Assembly: GCA_008711295.1 (NCBI GenBank)
Contig: VUYV01000188.1
Span: 877,075 to 941,074, forward strand
Reading direction: 5' to 3'
Source of the DNA: Anarhynchus alexandrinus
Lineage: Eukaryota > Chordata > Aves > Charadriiformes > Charadriidae
Length of the DNA: 64,000 nt
The first letter of the stretch is position 1. Each line of letters starts with the position of its first letter. This document shows, one piece after another, positions 35,001 to 45,795 of this stretch. The notes beneath the pieces are model-generated. The model saw only the letters and a list, made by a program, of their open reading frames with translations. It was not told the DNA's origin and did no database searches. A program made the translations under genes and the position numbers.

Positions 35001-38000
35001 TTCAGAACAAATATTAAAATAAAAGAAGTAAATATTTTTCTCTTTTTATTCATTTTTGAAGAGGGATCAACACATTTCACAAGATTTTTCTTTGTGTATT
35101 ATTGAGCTAACTGTATTATAGATTTCTTAATGAAACAGTATGCAAATTAAAAAGAGATGTTTTTGTTCGTCATCTCATAGGCATGTTTTATCACTAGATT
35201 TATTTCTATCATTAATGATATGATTTTACCTACTGCTGACTTTTTGATGTCTAAATGTTTATATTGCAGCTAAAAAACCCCCAAAACCAAAAGGGCTTTT
35301 TTGATAAAAAGATTTTTAGGAAGAGCCCACAGGAAGAAAAGAGTCATTAAGAGATATTTTACAGGAGTACCACTGGGAACCTAACCAGGATACATGAGTG
35401 AAAATAGGTGCAAAACATATTTAAACAATGAAGAAAGTAGGCTCTATAGACTCATATGCAGCAGACACTTAAATGTTCTTTGTCCATGGTTCACATCATA
35501 TAACAAACAGATTCTGTACAACTAATTTCAGAATCCTCCTATTCTTCTGCCCTGGAAGGGTGAAGAGGTTACTAAAGCAGAGAGGACTTTTGTTTGTAAA
35601 GTGTCAAGTCTTTCCCTCTCCTTGCAAGCGCAAAATCCATTTATGAAATCCCATGTTCCTTTTAAGTGGGAACTGGTTTTTGGGGTCATCATCTGCACTG
35701 AATAATAGCCCCTGGCAGGCTAGCAATACAGCTGTCCTATAAGCATCATTACCCATTAAGACTTATGAATTCAGCTCTTCAGACTGTTTGGTCATCACAT
35801 GAAAAAAGCAGGCTCTCATTTCTCAACCTTTACCATCATACAGCTTTCACTCTTGGCTATGAGTACAGCCAGGATAAGAAAAAACTCAAGGTGAAAATCT
35901 CCTGAACTGCCTTTCCTAAGGCCAATTTTGTGCACGAAAATCACCTGAAGAAGATCCAAAACCAGTTCTTCCAAAGACACCGTCTGAAGCTGTGTTCCCG
36001 TAATCTAATCCAAGCATGAGACTGACTAACCTACCAGGGTTGCCCATATCTTACTTGTTTCCTCTTTCACCCTCATGAATACAGGCATGACAAAGATACA
36101 TGACAGTAGAGCATGTCTTAGGTAACTCTCTGATGAGGCACTTCAAAGAGGCAAATAAACTGGGACTCCACTGGTTGCTGCTGCTTGTACCACTCTGGAA
36201 GATGGAACATGTAATGAAGACGGGGGGAGAGGAATAGTGTAAAGAGATATTAGAATACTGACACAAAATTTCACACTATTCATCTGATGAGTTTTTTTGA
36301 CTCAAGATCTTTGAAGCAAACATATAAGGATCTCCCATTCCTATGTCTTGTACAGTTTGTTGGTGCATGATAATATATTTTCTGCAAATCCCCCAGTTTT
36401 AAATGCACTTCAAAGCACTTTTACACTATAATGGTTTTCTTCAGAGTTGTGATATCATCTGCATTCCTAAATGCATAGTTATGGGAGTTGAGCTTGCTGT
36501 CTTCTCAATTCCCAACATCTAAACCCCTCACAGTCTTAACCATGATGTTCCTATGTTTCATAAGAAATATAAACAATCAACTCCATTCCCAGATGTTATG
36601 TATGTTACACTTGTGCATATTTCAATGTCTGGTTTCTTTCAGTGAGATATGGAACCAACATTTTGCAAATTCTGCTTCCCATTTTTATTTCCTTTACAGA
36701 CTTGGACAAAAAGTGGGCTTTCATTTCTCTTGCATGGCCCAGAAGAATGAGAACCATTTATATTCTTTCATCTTGATCTCCTCACAGTGAGGTTGGAGAA
36801 TGACCAGGACCTAGAACTACACTCTTTCTCTACTTCCTAGAAACTTTCTTTGCCCTTTCAGGAATGAAGAAGGAGTACAGATCTGTCATCTTTATATCCA
36901 CTCTATTTTCCTCTCTCTGCCTCCTCTGGTGTATGTTGTCAAATCATAGGTGTCCCTCTAGGCACCTGGAGAAAGACTTTCCTAGTTTAAGCTACAGTCA
37001 AAACTTGCAGCTTTCCAAATTTCTGAGGAACATGTTGCCTTGGCTTTTGCCTTTCTCCATATTGTCTCCTGGCTCTTACTTGGACTACTCAGCATCCTCC
37101 TCTCCTTTACATATATCTTCTGGGAGGTGCAAAATTTGTAGTCATAAGTCTCCTTTTGCAATCTCTTTGAATTTCACTCTCTACTCCTATCAACCCTATT
37201 CAGAGAAGGCAGACTTTTTACAATCTTAAAACGTATTCCTGAGGCCTATTTTGAAAATAAAATTAAAGAAATCACTTATCTCTCAGAATGGGCTAACAAG
37301 GTGTCAAGACAGAATCAGCAGTCGAATACCTGCTGCTTTTCAGAGTGACACCTTAGGAGTGACAGGATCATCTCTCACATCTCCAAAAGAAGGTGAAGGT
37401 GGGAAGTTCTTTCCCAAAGGGAACTGCGGTTTGGTGGTGTTGGGAAGAAAACAGTGTTTGAAAACGTTCATTTCATTAGTACCATAATGTTTGTGAACAG
37501 GCATATCTGAAGACTAACAACTTCTTAACGTAGCTACGTACCTGACCCTTACAGTGGGTTAAAGGTAAACCTCTAGAAGTCAGAAGTCACCTACTACATG
37601 TTCCAGAGGTAATTACAGTGCATGATACATTTATAGACCCTTATGGTACATTGGGATTAAAAATAGTGAACAAAAAGGAGATGAAGGAAGAAAGAAATAC
37701 TTTGCTATGACTGAGACCTGATGGTCATGCATGAGGAAGCAAGACACATTGTCCTGCACACTTCTAAATACCAAGGAGCTCATAGAAACACTCTGCTTCC
37801 CTGCACCATTAGGATAAAATATTTTACAGTTTCAAAGTCAAGAAAAAAAGAAGAAATCCCTCTATAAAATTATTGAATTGCCCCAAGTAAAATTTATTTG
37901 GTCTCCATAATTCTTGACTAACATCAAGAGAAGCCAATAAAAGGTATATATAATGCAAAACAAAACTACAAATGCAACCTCTTCCTACAAATCTTGCTAC

Positions 38001-38450
38001 AACTATTATTCTGCTTTGGTTTAGGAGATATACACATAGGTTACCTGATTTTCCTTCCAAACACACTGATTCCACTTAAGATTGTATTCTAAAAGATGCA
38101 AAAAACTTTCCATCCAGCCACTCAAAGGCATTTGCTTCGATGATTTTCTTTTAAAAAACTATTATTAAAAACTATTATTTTAATTACACTATTAGTCAAT
38201 CTTGTCTTGCAGAAAAGGAACAAATCCCAAACAAGTCAAATTGCTTACACACTTGAAGAGAAACAGGGGCTAAGGAGAAGCAAAAATAAGCACAAGAGCT
38301 AATTGGTCACAAGTCACTGGATGCATTTATTTGCTTATTTATTTTGATTTTTACCCTATAATCTGCCCCGGGTCCAGAATGAAGGACAGCAAAAGTCCAG
38401 AAAATAATTTTTTTCCCTTGTGACAAAAAATTAGAACTTCTCATACTTAC
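32086..38450. other. long unique AT-rich stretch, no gene seen
   Basis: About 6.4 kb. No young repeat is present. ORFs reach 121 codons (36864-37229, plus) without recognisable domains or strong splice sites. Confidence 0.45.
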
Positions 38451-38515
38451 TCCCTTTATTTTGTTGGTCTTTGTCTTGTTTCTTTTCTTGTCTTTATCCT
38501 CTGGTTTTTCCTTGT
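38451..38515 (-). other. candidate internal exon, 65 nt, Lys-rich
   Basis: On the minus strand a strong acceptor (GCTGTTTTTTTTCAG, ending at 38516) is followed by 65 nt and then a donor (GGA then GTAAGTATG, starting at 38450). Only one of three frames is open. It starts two nucleotides into the exon and gives 21 codons with nine Lys, beginning KEKPEDKDKKRNK. That frame makes a phase 1 to phase 0 exon, so skipping it would shift the reading frame. Such Lys-rich short exons occur in several vertebrate genes, but I cannot name one. Purine-rich AAG/ACA sequence stays open easily by chance, and the -1 base of the donor is A, not the usual G, so this remains a candidate. No partner exon was identified. 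Confidence 0.32.
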
Positions 38516-39829
38516 CTGAAAAAAAACAGCAAATTCAAAAAATTTATTTAGGACAGCTGCACTTTCCAAGAAACTGCAGTCCCAGCCTAGGATATATATA
38601 CTGACACTTGCAGTCCTTTACCTTGCACTTCCTAGCTGGCAGGAATCATACGTTAATTTGTTCCTCTTTTCCTCACTACCTTCAAGTTGTACAAAAATAG
38701 AAGCTCATAAAAATAGAAGCAGCATTCTACTCGCTACTCTACTTAATACCTGAATAAAGTTCCAGTCAGTCCAGAAGGCATTTCTGTTGCTCTCTGAAGC
38801 AAGGAGCTCCTACTGATTCCATTGACAGTGTAGGAAGGAATTTCTTGTAGAATAATTTGGAAGAACTATTTGTTTTACAAGGAAAACCTTGCTATTTCTA
38901 TCCCCCCTCAAAGGTCTTACACATACTACTCATAGAATGATATGGTTATTTTTGCACTGTGGCAGATACAAGACACAGCTTTACAACATAGGTAAGATTT
39001 GGCACAAACAATGGTGACTTCATACTCAACCTTCGTCTCAGGTCTCAGTCCAACAACTTCCCGTTTTAATGGATGTTAAGTATACTCAAAGTTGATGTGA
39101 ATGCTTCCAAAAGCTCAAGAAAGTGAAGAGGGGTCCAGTAGTAGGCTTGTGCTGCCAAAAATATTGTAAGACTGTGCAGGTAAACCAGAACTCTAAAACT
39201 AACTCTTCTGTCAGATTTTAGCACATTCATTATTTAACAGGGCTTTGAAAAAAATGTTTATTTTGCTGTCTAAACAATTAAAGAGTTTTGAAACCTTTTT
39301 AGCTTCCTTTTACAGTGTAGGTTTATCAGCTGCCTATCCAAGGCCCATTATCTATTTTAAGAGTCTAATTCGCTTAGTGTAGTCTATGTGTTAGCAGAAT
39401 GATGTATATTACATTTGCAATTAATTCTGAGCTGGCATAATAATAAGAAAAAGTCTCTCATATAAAAAAGATAATAATTACAAGATCTTAAAGAAGGACA
39501 TAAAGATCCTTGGCAACTTTTTTTAACTTCTGAACTAAAAATGCAGATACGCTTTTGTCCTATTATTACACTCAAATGACACTGAAAGATTTGTATTAAT
39601 AAAAAGTAAGAGATTACACAGACAGACATAATATTCCACAGCTGTAATTTAAGAATTAACCATTTATTAAACAATACATTCCCATTCAGTTCTACATATG
39701 TACATAATTAATTTATACAGAGATTTACCTGAAAAGAATAGTCGTCTTTTTTTTTAAAGATAAGTATTTTTTAATTGATGGTACTTTTAAAAGGATGCAA
39801 GGTTTTAAATTAAATTACATTAAATGCTT
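38516..39829. other. unique AT-rich sequence
   Basis: About 1.3 kb with no recognised repeat. The 96-codon minus-strand ORF at 39384-39674 has no domain or splice context. Confidence 0.4.
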
Positions 39830-40290
39830 TTGTATTTACTCTGCATTAAACCCTATTTTATGTATTGTCATCTTCCCAGCATGGTCTCATCATGGTTGAA
39901 GAGGGCTGCTAATGCTATTTATATTATGCTGCACTGTCCTCTAATTGACCTTGTTTGTGCAACGGAATGGCTGCTTTTCTCAAGCTGCCAGCCCTTTATT
40001 GCTGCATTTTGACCATGCACTAGTGGCTCTTTGTGCTGCTGTTGAGTTCAAGAATCAATACTGCATTCCCCACAGCCAATAAAGGAAGCTGACAGCATGA
40101 ATTAACTGAGTGTAGCCAGTTGCATGGAGGGCCTTTGTCTTTAAGGAAAATCCGGACGATTACAAGCCTCCATTGCTTAGCGGAGATTTTAATGCAAAGC
40201 GCGAGGTTGCTGTAATTTAATTTTGGCCTGCTGCTCTGACACACTCCCCTTTGCTACTGCTTCATGGAGTCCAAGCTATTAATGGCTGCA
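39830..40290. promoter_or_regulatory. candidate conserved non-coding element / enhancer
   Basis: About 460 nt of evenly mixed, non-repetitive composition that stands out from AT-rich flanks. It contains an octamer-like ATGCAAAG (40192-40199), a homeodomain-type TGTAATTTAATTTT (40211-40224), CAATAAAGGAAGC and repeated GCTGC/TGCTG words, and no long frame. It resembles developmental enhancers in gene deserts. Conservation cannot be assessed from one sequence. Confidence 0.3.
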
Positions 40291-41323
40291 GACCAAAACA
40301 CATAGGGAGACAAAGGCAAATAGTCACAGTCGCACAGTAGCAGCAGTTACTTCTGATTTAACAGTAATACTTCTTTTACATTTACGGGAATTGACAGGAA
40401 CTCTATTTTTTTTTTTCTTCCAGACTCTTCCCTGTTGAATTCATACATACAAAATACGCCAAATGAAAGCAAATTATCGTAACAACAGAACCACAAGGTG
40501 TCATGTCCCAAACTGACACTTAAAGGAAGGCTGCACATCGGGCAAAACTGGAAATGTACGCATTGACCAGGGCTCTCTCCCCTCTAGTCTTACTGAATCG
40601 TCTAACAAGGGATGCTGCTTAGCCACAACTACTGCAGTAGAGTGTTGCAAAGAAGTATCTACAGAAAAGGCACGTTAAGTAACTGTAAAGTTAACAGTAG
40701 GACTTCTGCTGCTAAGAGCACAAACGAAATCACTTTTTATTTAAAAGAAGAGTAATGGCTTTTATTCAAGATGCTTTGATATTGAAAACTGTAGTTCCTT
40801 ATGACAGGTAATATCGTTGATTCAAATGGATTCAAGCTCAGTTATTCAAAAGGACAATGTATTATATACAAACCATTTAACTCAAGCTTTTAACTTGTTT
40901 TCTCTGTTGACAGTGGTAGGAGAGATTGTCTGGGGGGTAATCTTTTTAAAGTAATGCCTGTAAAGTTTCATCCACTTACCACTTCTATAAAAAATCCAAA
41001 GCTCTCGATTCCTGCTGCCTGCTTACCTGCCTTATAAATGCCTCAGGAATTTACCTAAGATAAAGGGCTGAGGCTAAGCTTGATTTAAATGATATTTCTT
41101 CTAGACCATAGGTCATGGAAGATAACAAAAGAGGTACCTGAATCCCTTAAGCAGATTTAACTACAACCAAAAGACATTTTACATATACACTGTAATTCAC
41201 AGAAGAGACCTTCTCATCATAGCCATTAAAAATTGTATGTTCCCTTTACATCCAGCCTTTGTTTTAGGACTGTCTAAGCCCTTTAACAATTTAAACTTAG
41301 CCTTGTAAGATCTTAAGGATAGG
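40291..41323. other. unique sequence, no gene seen
   Basis: About 1 kb. On the minus strand the site GGCAG then GTAAGC (about 41024) is a good donor. The matching segment back to an acceptor near 41055 has stops in all frames, so at most it would be a non-coding exon. Confidence 0.4.
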
Positions 41324-41450
41324 TCTTCATCCATTTCCCAGAAAGGAAAAATGAAGTTCAGAGCAAATAAGGCACATGGCCAAGTGATGGTGTTATTCAG
41401 ATAAGAGCAAAAGTCCTTTTTCCTGAGTCGCAGGCAGGCCTGGGAGTTGG
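41324..41450 (+). mobile_element. possible MIR-like SINE relic
   Basis: The words CTTCATCCATTTCCCAGAAA then GGAAAAATGAAGTTCAGAG, CACATGGCCAAGTGATGG and GTCCTTTTTCCTGAGTC sit in MIR order (CCCATTTTACAGATGAGGAAACTGAGG... CTTGCCCAAGGTCA... TCCTGACTC). The match is diverged and weaker than at 17.2 kb. Confidence 0.45.
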
Positions 41451-42030
41451 TAGCTGTACACCAGACTCTTTTGACCACATGTCTTCTTTGCATAAGACAA
41501 GTATAAAATATTTCACAAGAGTACCATTTATCTCTTCTCCCATTAGCCATCTTAACCATCTAAGAGTTAGACACCTAGTCGTCTTCTATAGTCAGCGTAA
41601 AGTAGGAAGCACTTCAAGAGGATGAATCACCCCATCCCAAAATAGCAGTTAGAGACAGCTGATGAACTGTGATCAGGACATGTCTATTTTTTTTCTGCAC
41701 TGACAGTACAGGGAGCCTGTGCAATTATCTAAGTTAACTTTTATAATGCTAAAATGAGGTGTGATAAATCCCAGACTAGCTTTTTAACATTATACAATGT
41801 GTTAAAGGGAATGGAGTAAATAATAGTCAGGAGTTTGACTAGGTCTTTCTTTATAGTCACTGTCATTCTGTCTGCTGCAATGGTGTGTGAACTTACACAA
41901 AAATAATGTACAGGTGCACAAGAAGAGGTGTTGGGGCTTGCACAAGGCATATACCCTGGCAAAATTTACACAGGGGACCTATTCCATCAGCAAAGCCAAG
42001 AAATGTGAACTTATGACTACCCTGAAAAGA

Positions 42031-43915
42031 AGGGGGTAATTCTCTTCATCTTGGAGATGGAAGCCAAGAGCTGGTCTTGTGATTTAGTAGATACACACGA
42101 ACAGTCAGAGTAATTTCCCTTGAATCCTCATATTTAAGGGTCTTTTACTAACTACTCTACAACTTTTACCATGCACTTCACATCTTGCACTGGCAGCAAA
42201 GATGTGCCATAGCTCTTCCTCTCTGAAACCACACACAAAATTATATTTCAAGAGATCTTCCTTGATAGACTTAATTTTGCACAAATTCACAGAGCAGAGG
42301 CATAAGTAATCCTGAAATTTTTCCTAACGTAAAAAGTTGAAAAATTACCAACTTTGAACACAATTTTTCTACAGTATAAGAATCTTACACAACCAGCAAA
42401 AAGAGGGAAAACTAACTAACAGAAAAAGAAGTTTAAAATAATTTGGAATGACCCACAAGTAATCATTACCATTGTACTGCAAAATTATGACACTGAAAAT
42501 CGATGGATCTATAGAAGAAAGGATTAATATATATACGAGGAATAGTTAAGTACCTCTAAGAGAAAGTACCAAGGTGACAATAAATATAATCTAGGCAGAC
42601 AAGCTGACTCCTGTGGAGGAACATGATTCCATATGTAACGCGGGTTTGACCCTGCCCCAGACGGCATTAATCAAAATGATCTGACTGACATCAGAAGGAG
42701 CAGATCTAGACCCTGAATCAGTTTCTAAATACTGCTGTCATCACAGCATCTGAATATTCCTGAAGTTTCACACTGAGAACATTTAAGCATGGTAAACTCC
42801 AGAGTACTGCATCCAGCTCTGGAGCCCTCAGCACAGGAAAGACATAGATCTGCTGGATCAGGTCCAGAGGAGGGCCACAAAGATGATCAGAAGGCTGGAG
42901 CACCTCTCATATGAAGACAGGCTGAGAGAGTTGGAGTTGTTCAGCCTGGAGAAGAGAAGGCTCCAGGAAGACCTTATAGCGGCCTTCCAGTACCTAAAGG
43001 GGGCCTACAGGAAAGGAGGAGACAAACTTTTTAGCAGGACCTGTTGCGATAGGACAAGGGTTAATGACTTTAAACTAAAAGAGTGAAGATTTAGGCTGCA
43101 TATAAGGAAGGAATTTTTTACAATGAGAGTGGTGAAACACTGTAAGAGGTTGGCCAGAGAGGTGGTAGATGCGCCGTCCCTGGAAACATTCAAGGTCGTG
43201 TTGGATGGGGCTTTGTGCAACCTGATCTAGTTGAAGATGACCCCTGCTCGTTGCAGTGGAGATTGGTCTAGATGACGTTAAAGGTCCCTTCTAACCCAAA
43301 GTATTCTATGATTCTATGAACTCTTAGCCAACTTCAGCAGTAAGGTACCCAAATACGTCTCTCCCTGAGTACAAGGAGAACTTCTTATATGTGTTATTGG
43401 AGGGCAGAACGTGGCATCAGCTGTTGAAAAATATCATAAGTCACAAATGATCAAAAGTTTACCCTATTCACAGAAGTTTATTTTCCTAGCCTAACTTATT
43501 AATAGACTCAAAAATGTATTTCAGACCTTGTAAAAATGTTGACAGCTAGGAAGTTTAGAATCGTTAGCAAGACCCAGTTTTCAGGTAGAAAACAAGGGCA
43601 GAGCACATCTAACTTGCCTTTGAAAATAATATTTTATTAGGATTAAAATGAGCAAATGATATGGAAGTAAGGTAAACCTAATTTGCATTCTTCAGTTCAA
43701 AAGAAATGTTGCTTTGATACCACTGTGGTATATTTACAGTACACCCATGCCCTCTTGGGAATAAATGTTTATTAAAATTCTACTTCTCTCTTCTTTTTGT
43801 TTTACTGTGTGTTTTTTCTCCTAGTCAGGTTTTCCGTAGCGAAGCTATTCCAAGTGCACTTTATGTATAAGAATGTCTGTTACTGAGTCACTTGTAGTGA
43901 TGGAAAAAAAAAGAC
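42031..43915 (+). repeat. tandem duplication, copy 1 (1885 nt)
   Basis: First unit of a direct tandem pair. It begins AGGGGGTAATTCTCTTCATC and ends TGGAAAAAAAAAGAC. The unit holds unique sequence, an old palindrome fragment (about 42686-42717) and a complete 3' CR1 fragment. Beyond the first 220 nt it matches copy 2 at an offset of exactly 1880 nt, with only four substitutions noticed (42892 A/G, 43356 C/T, 43526 C/A, 43808 T/C). Confidence 0.97.
42790..43318 (+). mobile_element. CR1 LINE, 5'-truncated, within duplication copy 1
   Basis: CR1 3' portion of the young group. It begins at the GAGTACTGCATCCAGCTCTG block and runs through ORF2 C-terminal blocks (LSYEDRLRELELFSLEKRRL, AFQYLKGAYRKGG) to two terminal ATTCTATG octamers (43303-43318). 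The ORF2 frame carries one in-frame TGA (43084-43086) at a codon that is Gly in intact elements. Past it, the frame continues open to the natural TAG just before the 3' untranslated tail. The element is a single-nonsense, 5'-truncated dead copy. Confidence 0.94.
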
Positions 43916-43916
43916 N
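43916..43916. other. ambiguous base N at duplication junction
   Basis: The only N noticed in the window falls exactly between the two near-identical tandem units. This points to an assembly join or gap placeholder, not a biological boundary. Confidence 0.95.
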
Positions 43917-45795
43917 AGGGGGTAATTCATCTTGGAGATGGAAGCCAAGAGCTGGTCTTGTGATTTAGTAGATACACACGAACAGTCAGAGTAATTTCCC
44001 TTGAATCCTCATATTTAAGGGTCTTTTACTAACTACTCTACAACTTTTCCATGGACTTCATATCTTGAACTGGCAGCAAAGATGTGCCGTAGCTCTTCCT
44101 CTCTGAAGCCACACATAAAATTCTATTTCAAGAGATCTTCCTTGATAGACTTAATTTTGCACAAATTCACAGAGCAGAGGCATAAGTAATCCTGAAATTT
44201 TTCCTAACGTAAAAAGTTGAAAAATTACCAACTTTGAACACAATTTTTCTACAGTATAAGAATCTTACACAACCAGCAAAAAGAGGGAAAACTAACTAAC
44301 AGAAAAAGAAGTTTAAAATAATTTGGAATGACCCACAAGTAATCATTACCATTGTACTGCAAAATTATGACACTGAAAATCGATGGATCTATAGAAGAAA
44401 GGATTAATATATATACGAGGAATAGTTAAGTACCTCTAAGAGAAAGTACCAAGGTGACAATAAATATAATCTAGGCAGACAAGCTGACTCCTGTGGAGGA
44501 ACATGATTCCATATGTAACGCGGGTTTGACCCTGCCCCAGACGGCATTAATCAAAATGATCTGACTGACATCAGAAGGAGCAGATCTAGACCCTGAATCA
44601 GTTTCTAAATACTGCTGTCATCACAGCATCTGAATATTCCTGAAGTTTCACACTGAGAACATTTAAGCATGGTAAACTCCAGAGTACTGCATCCAGCTCT
44701 GGAGCCCTCAGCACAGGAAAGACATAGATCTGCTGGATCAGGTCCAGAGGAGGGCCACAAAGATGATCAGAGGGCTGGAGCACCTCTCATATGAAGACAG
44801 GCTGAGAGAGTTGGAGTTGTTCAGCCTGGAGAAGAGAAGGCTCCAGGAAGACCTTATAGCGGCCTTCCAGTACCTAAAGGGGGCCTACAGGAAAGGAGGA
44901 GACAAACTTTTTAGCAGGACCTGTTGCGATAGGACAAGGGTTAATGACTTTAAACTAAAAGAGTGAAGATTTAGGCTGCATATAAGGAAGGAATTTTTTA
45001 CAATGAGAGTGGTGAAACACTGTAAGAGGTTGGCCAGAGAGGTGGTAGATGCGCCGTCCCTGGAAACATTCAAGGTCGTGTTGGATGGGGCTTTGTGCAA
45101 CCTGATCTAGTTGAAGATGACCCCTGCTCGTTGCAGTGGAGATTGGTCTAGATGACGTTAAAGGTCCCTTCTAACCCAAAGTATTCTATGATTCTATGAA
45201 CTCTTAGCCAACTTCAGCAGTAAGGTACCCAAATATGTCTCTCCCTGAGTACAAGGAGAACTTCTTATATGTGTTATTGGAGGGCAGAACGTGGCATCAG
45301 CTGTTGAAAAATATCATAAGTCACAAATGATCAAAAGTTTACCCTATTCACAGAAGTTTATTTTCCTAGCCTAACTTATTAATAGACTCAAAAATGTATT
45401 TCAGAACTTGTAAAAATGTTGACAGCTAGGAAGTTTAGAATCGTTAGCAAGACCCAGTTTTCAGGTAGAAAACAAGGGCAGAGCACATCTAACTTGCCTT
45501 TGAAAATAATATTTTATTAGGATTAAAATGAGCAAATGATATGGAAGTAAGGTAAACCTAATTTGCATTCTTCAGTTCAAAAGAAATGTTGCTTTGATAC
45601 CACTGTGGTATATTTACAGTACACCCATGCCCTCTTGGGAATAAATGTTTATTAAAATTCTACTTCTCTCTTCTTTTTGTTTTACTGCGTGTTTTTTCTC
45701 CTAGTCAGGTTTTCCGTAGCGAAGCTATTCCAAGTGCACTTTATGTATAAGAATGTCTGTTACTGAGTCACTTGTAGTGATGGAAAAAAAAAGAC
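43917..45795 (+). repeat. tandem duplication, copy 2 (1879 nt)
   Basis: Second unit, beginning AGGGGGTAATTCATCTTGGA directly after the N and ending TGGAAAAAAAAAGAC before unique sequence. Relative to copy 1 it lacks CTCTT near its start and one A at about 44049. It has about seven substitutions in its first 220 nt and then only four over the remaining 1.65 kb. Differences crowded against the N, with near-identity elsewhere, fit a low-quality contig end plus ordinary heterozygosity. Confidence 0.97.
44670..45198 (+). mobile_element. CR1 LINE, within duplication copy 2
   Basis: Same CR1 fragment as at 42790-43318, with the same 5' truncation, the same in-frame TGA (44964-44966) and the same octamer tail (45183-45198). 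It differs at 44772 (G for A, Gly for Arg). The shared truncation point and nonsense codon show it arose by duplication of the locus, or of the assembly, and not by a second insertion. Confidence 0.94.

Noticed and set aside
36864..37229. 121-codon plus-strand ORF beginning with a hydrophobic stretch
   Set aside because: The hydrophobic start looks like a signal peptide, but the remainder is Ser/Leu-rich, from pyrimidine-rich DNA, without a family.
41025..41052. 28-nt minus-strand segment with a strong GTAAGC donor
   Set aside because: Stops in all frames and a very short length.
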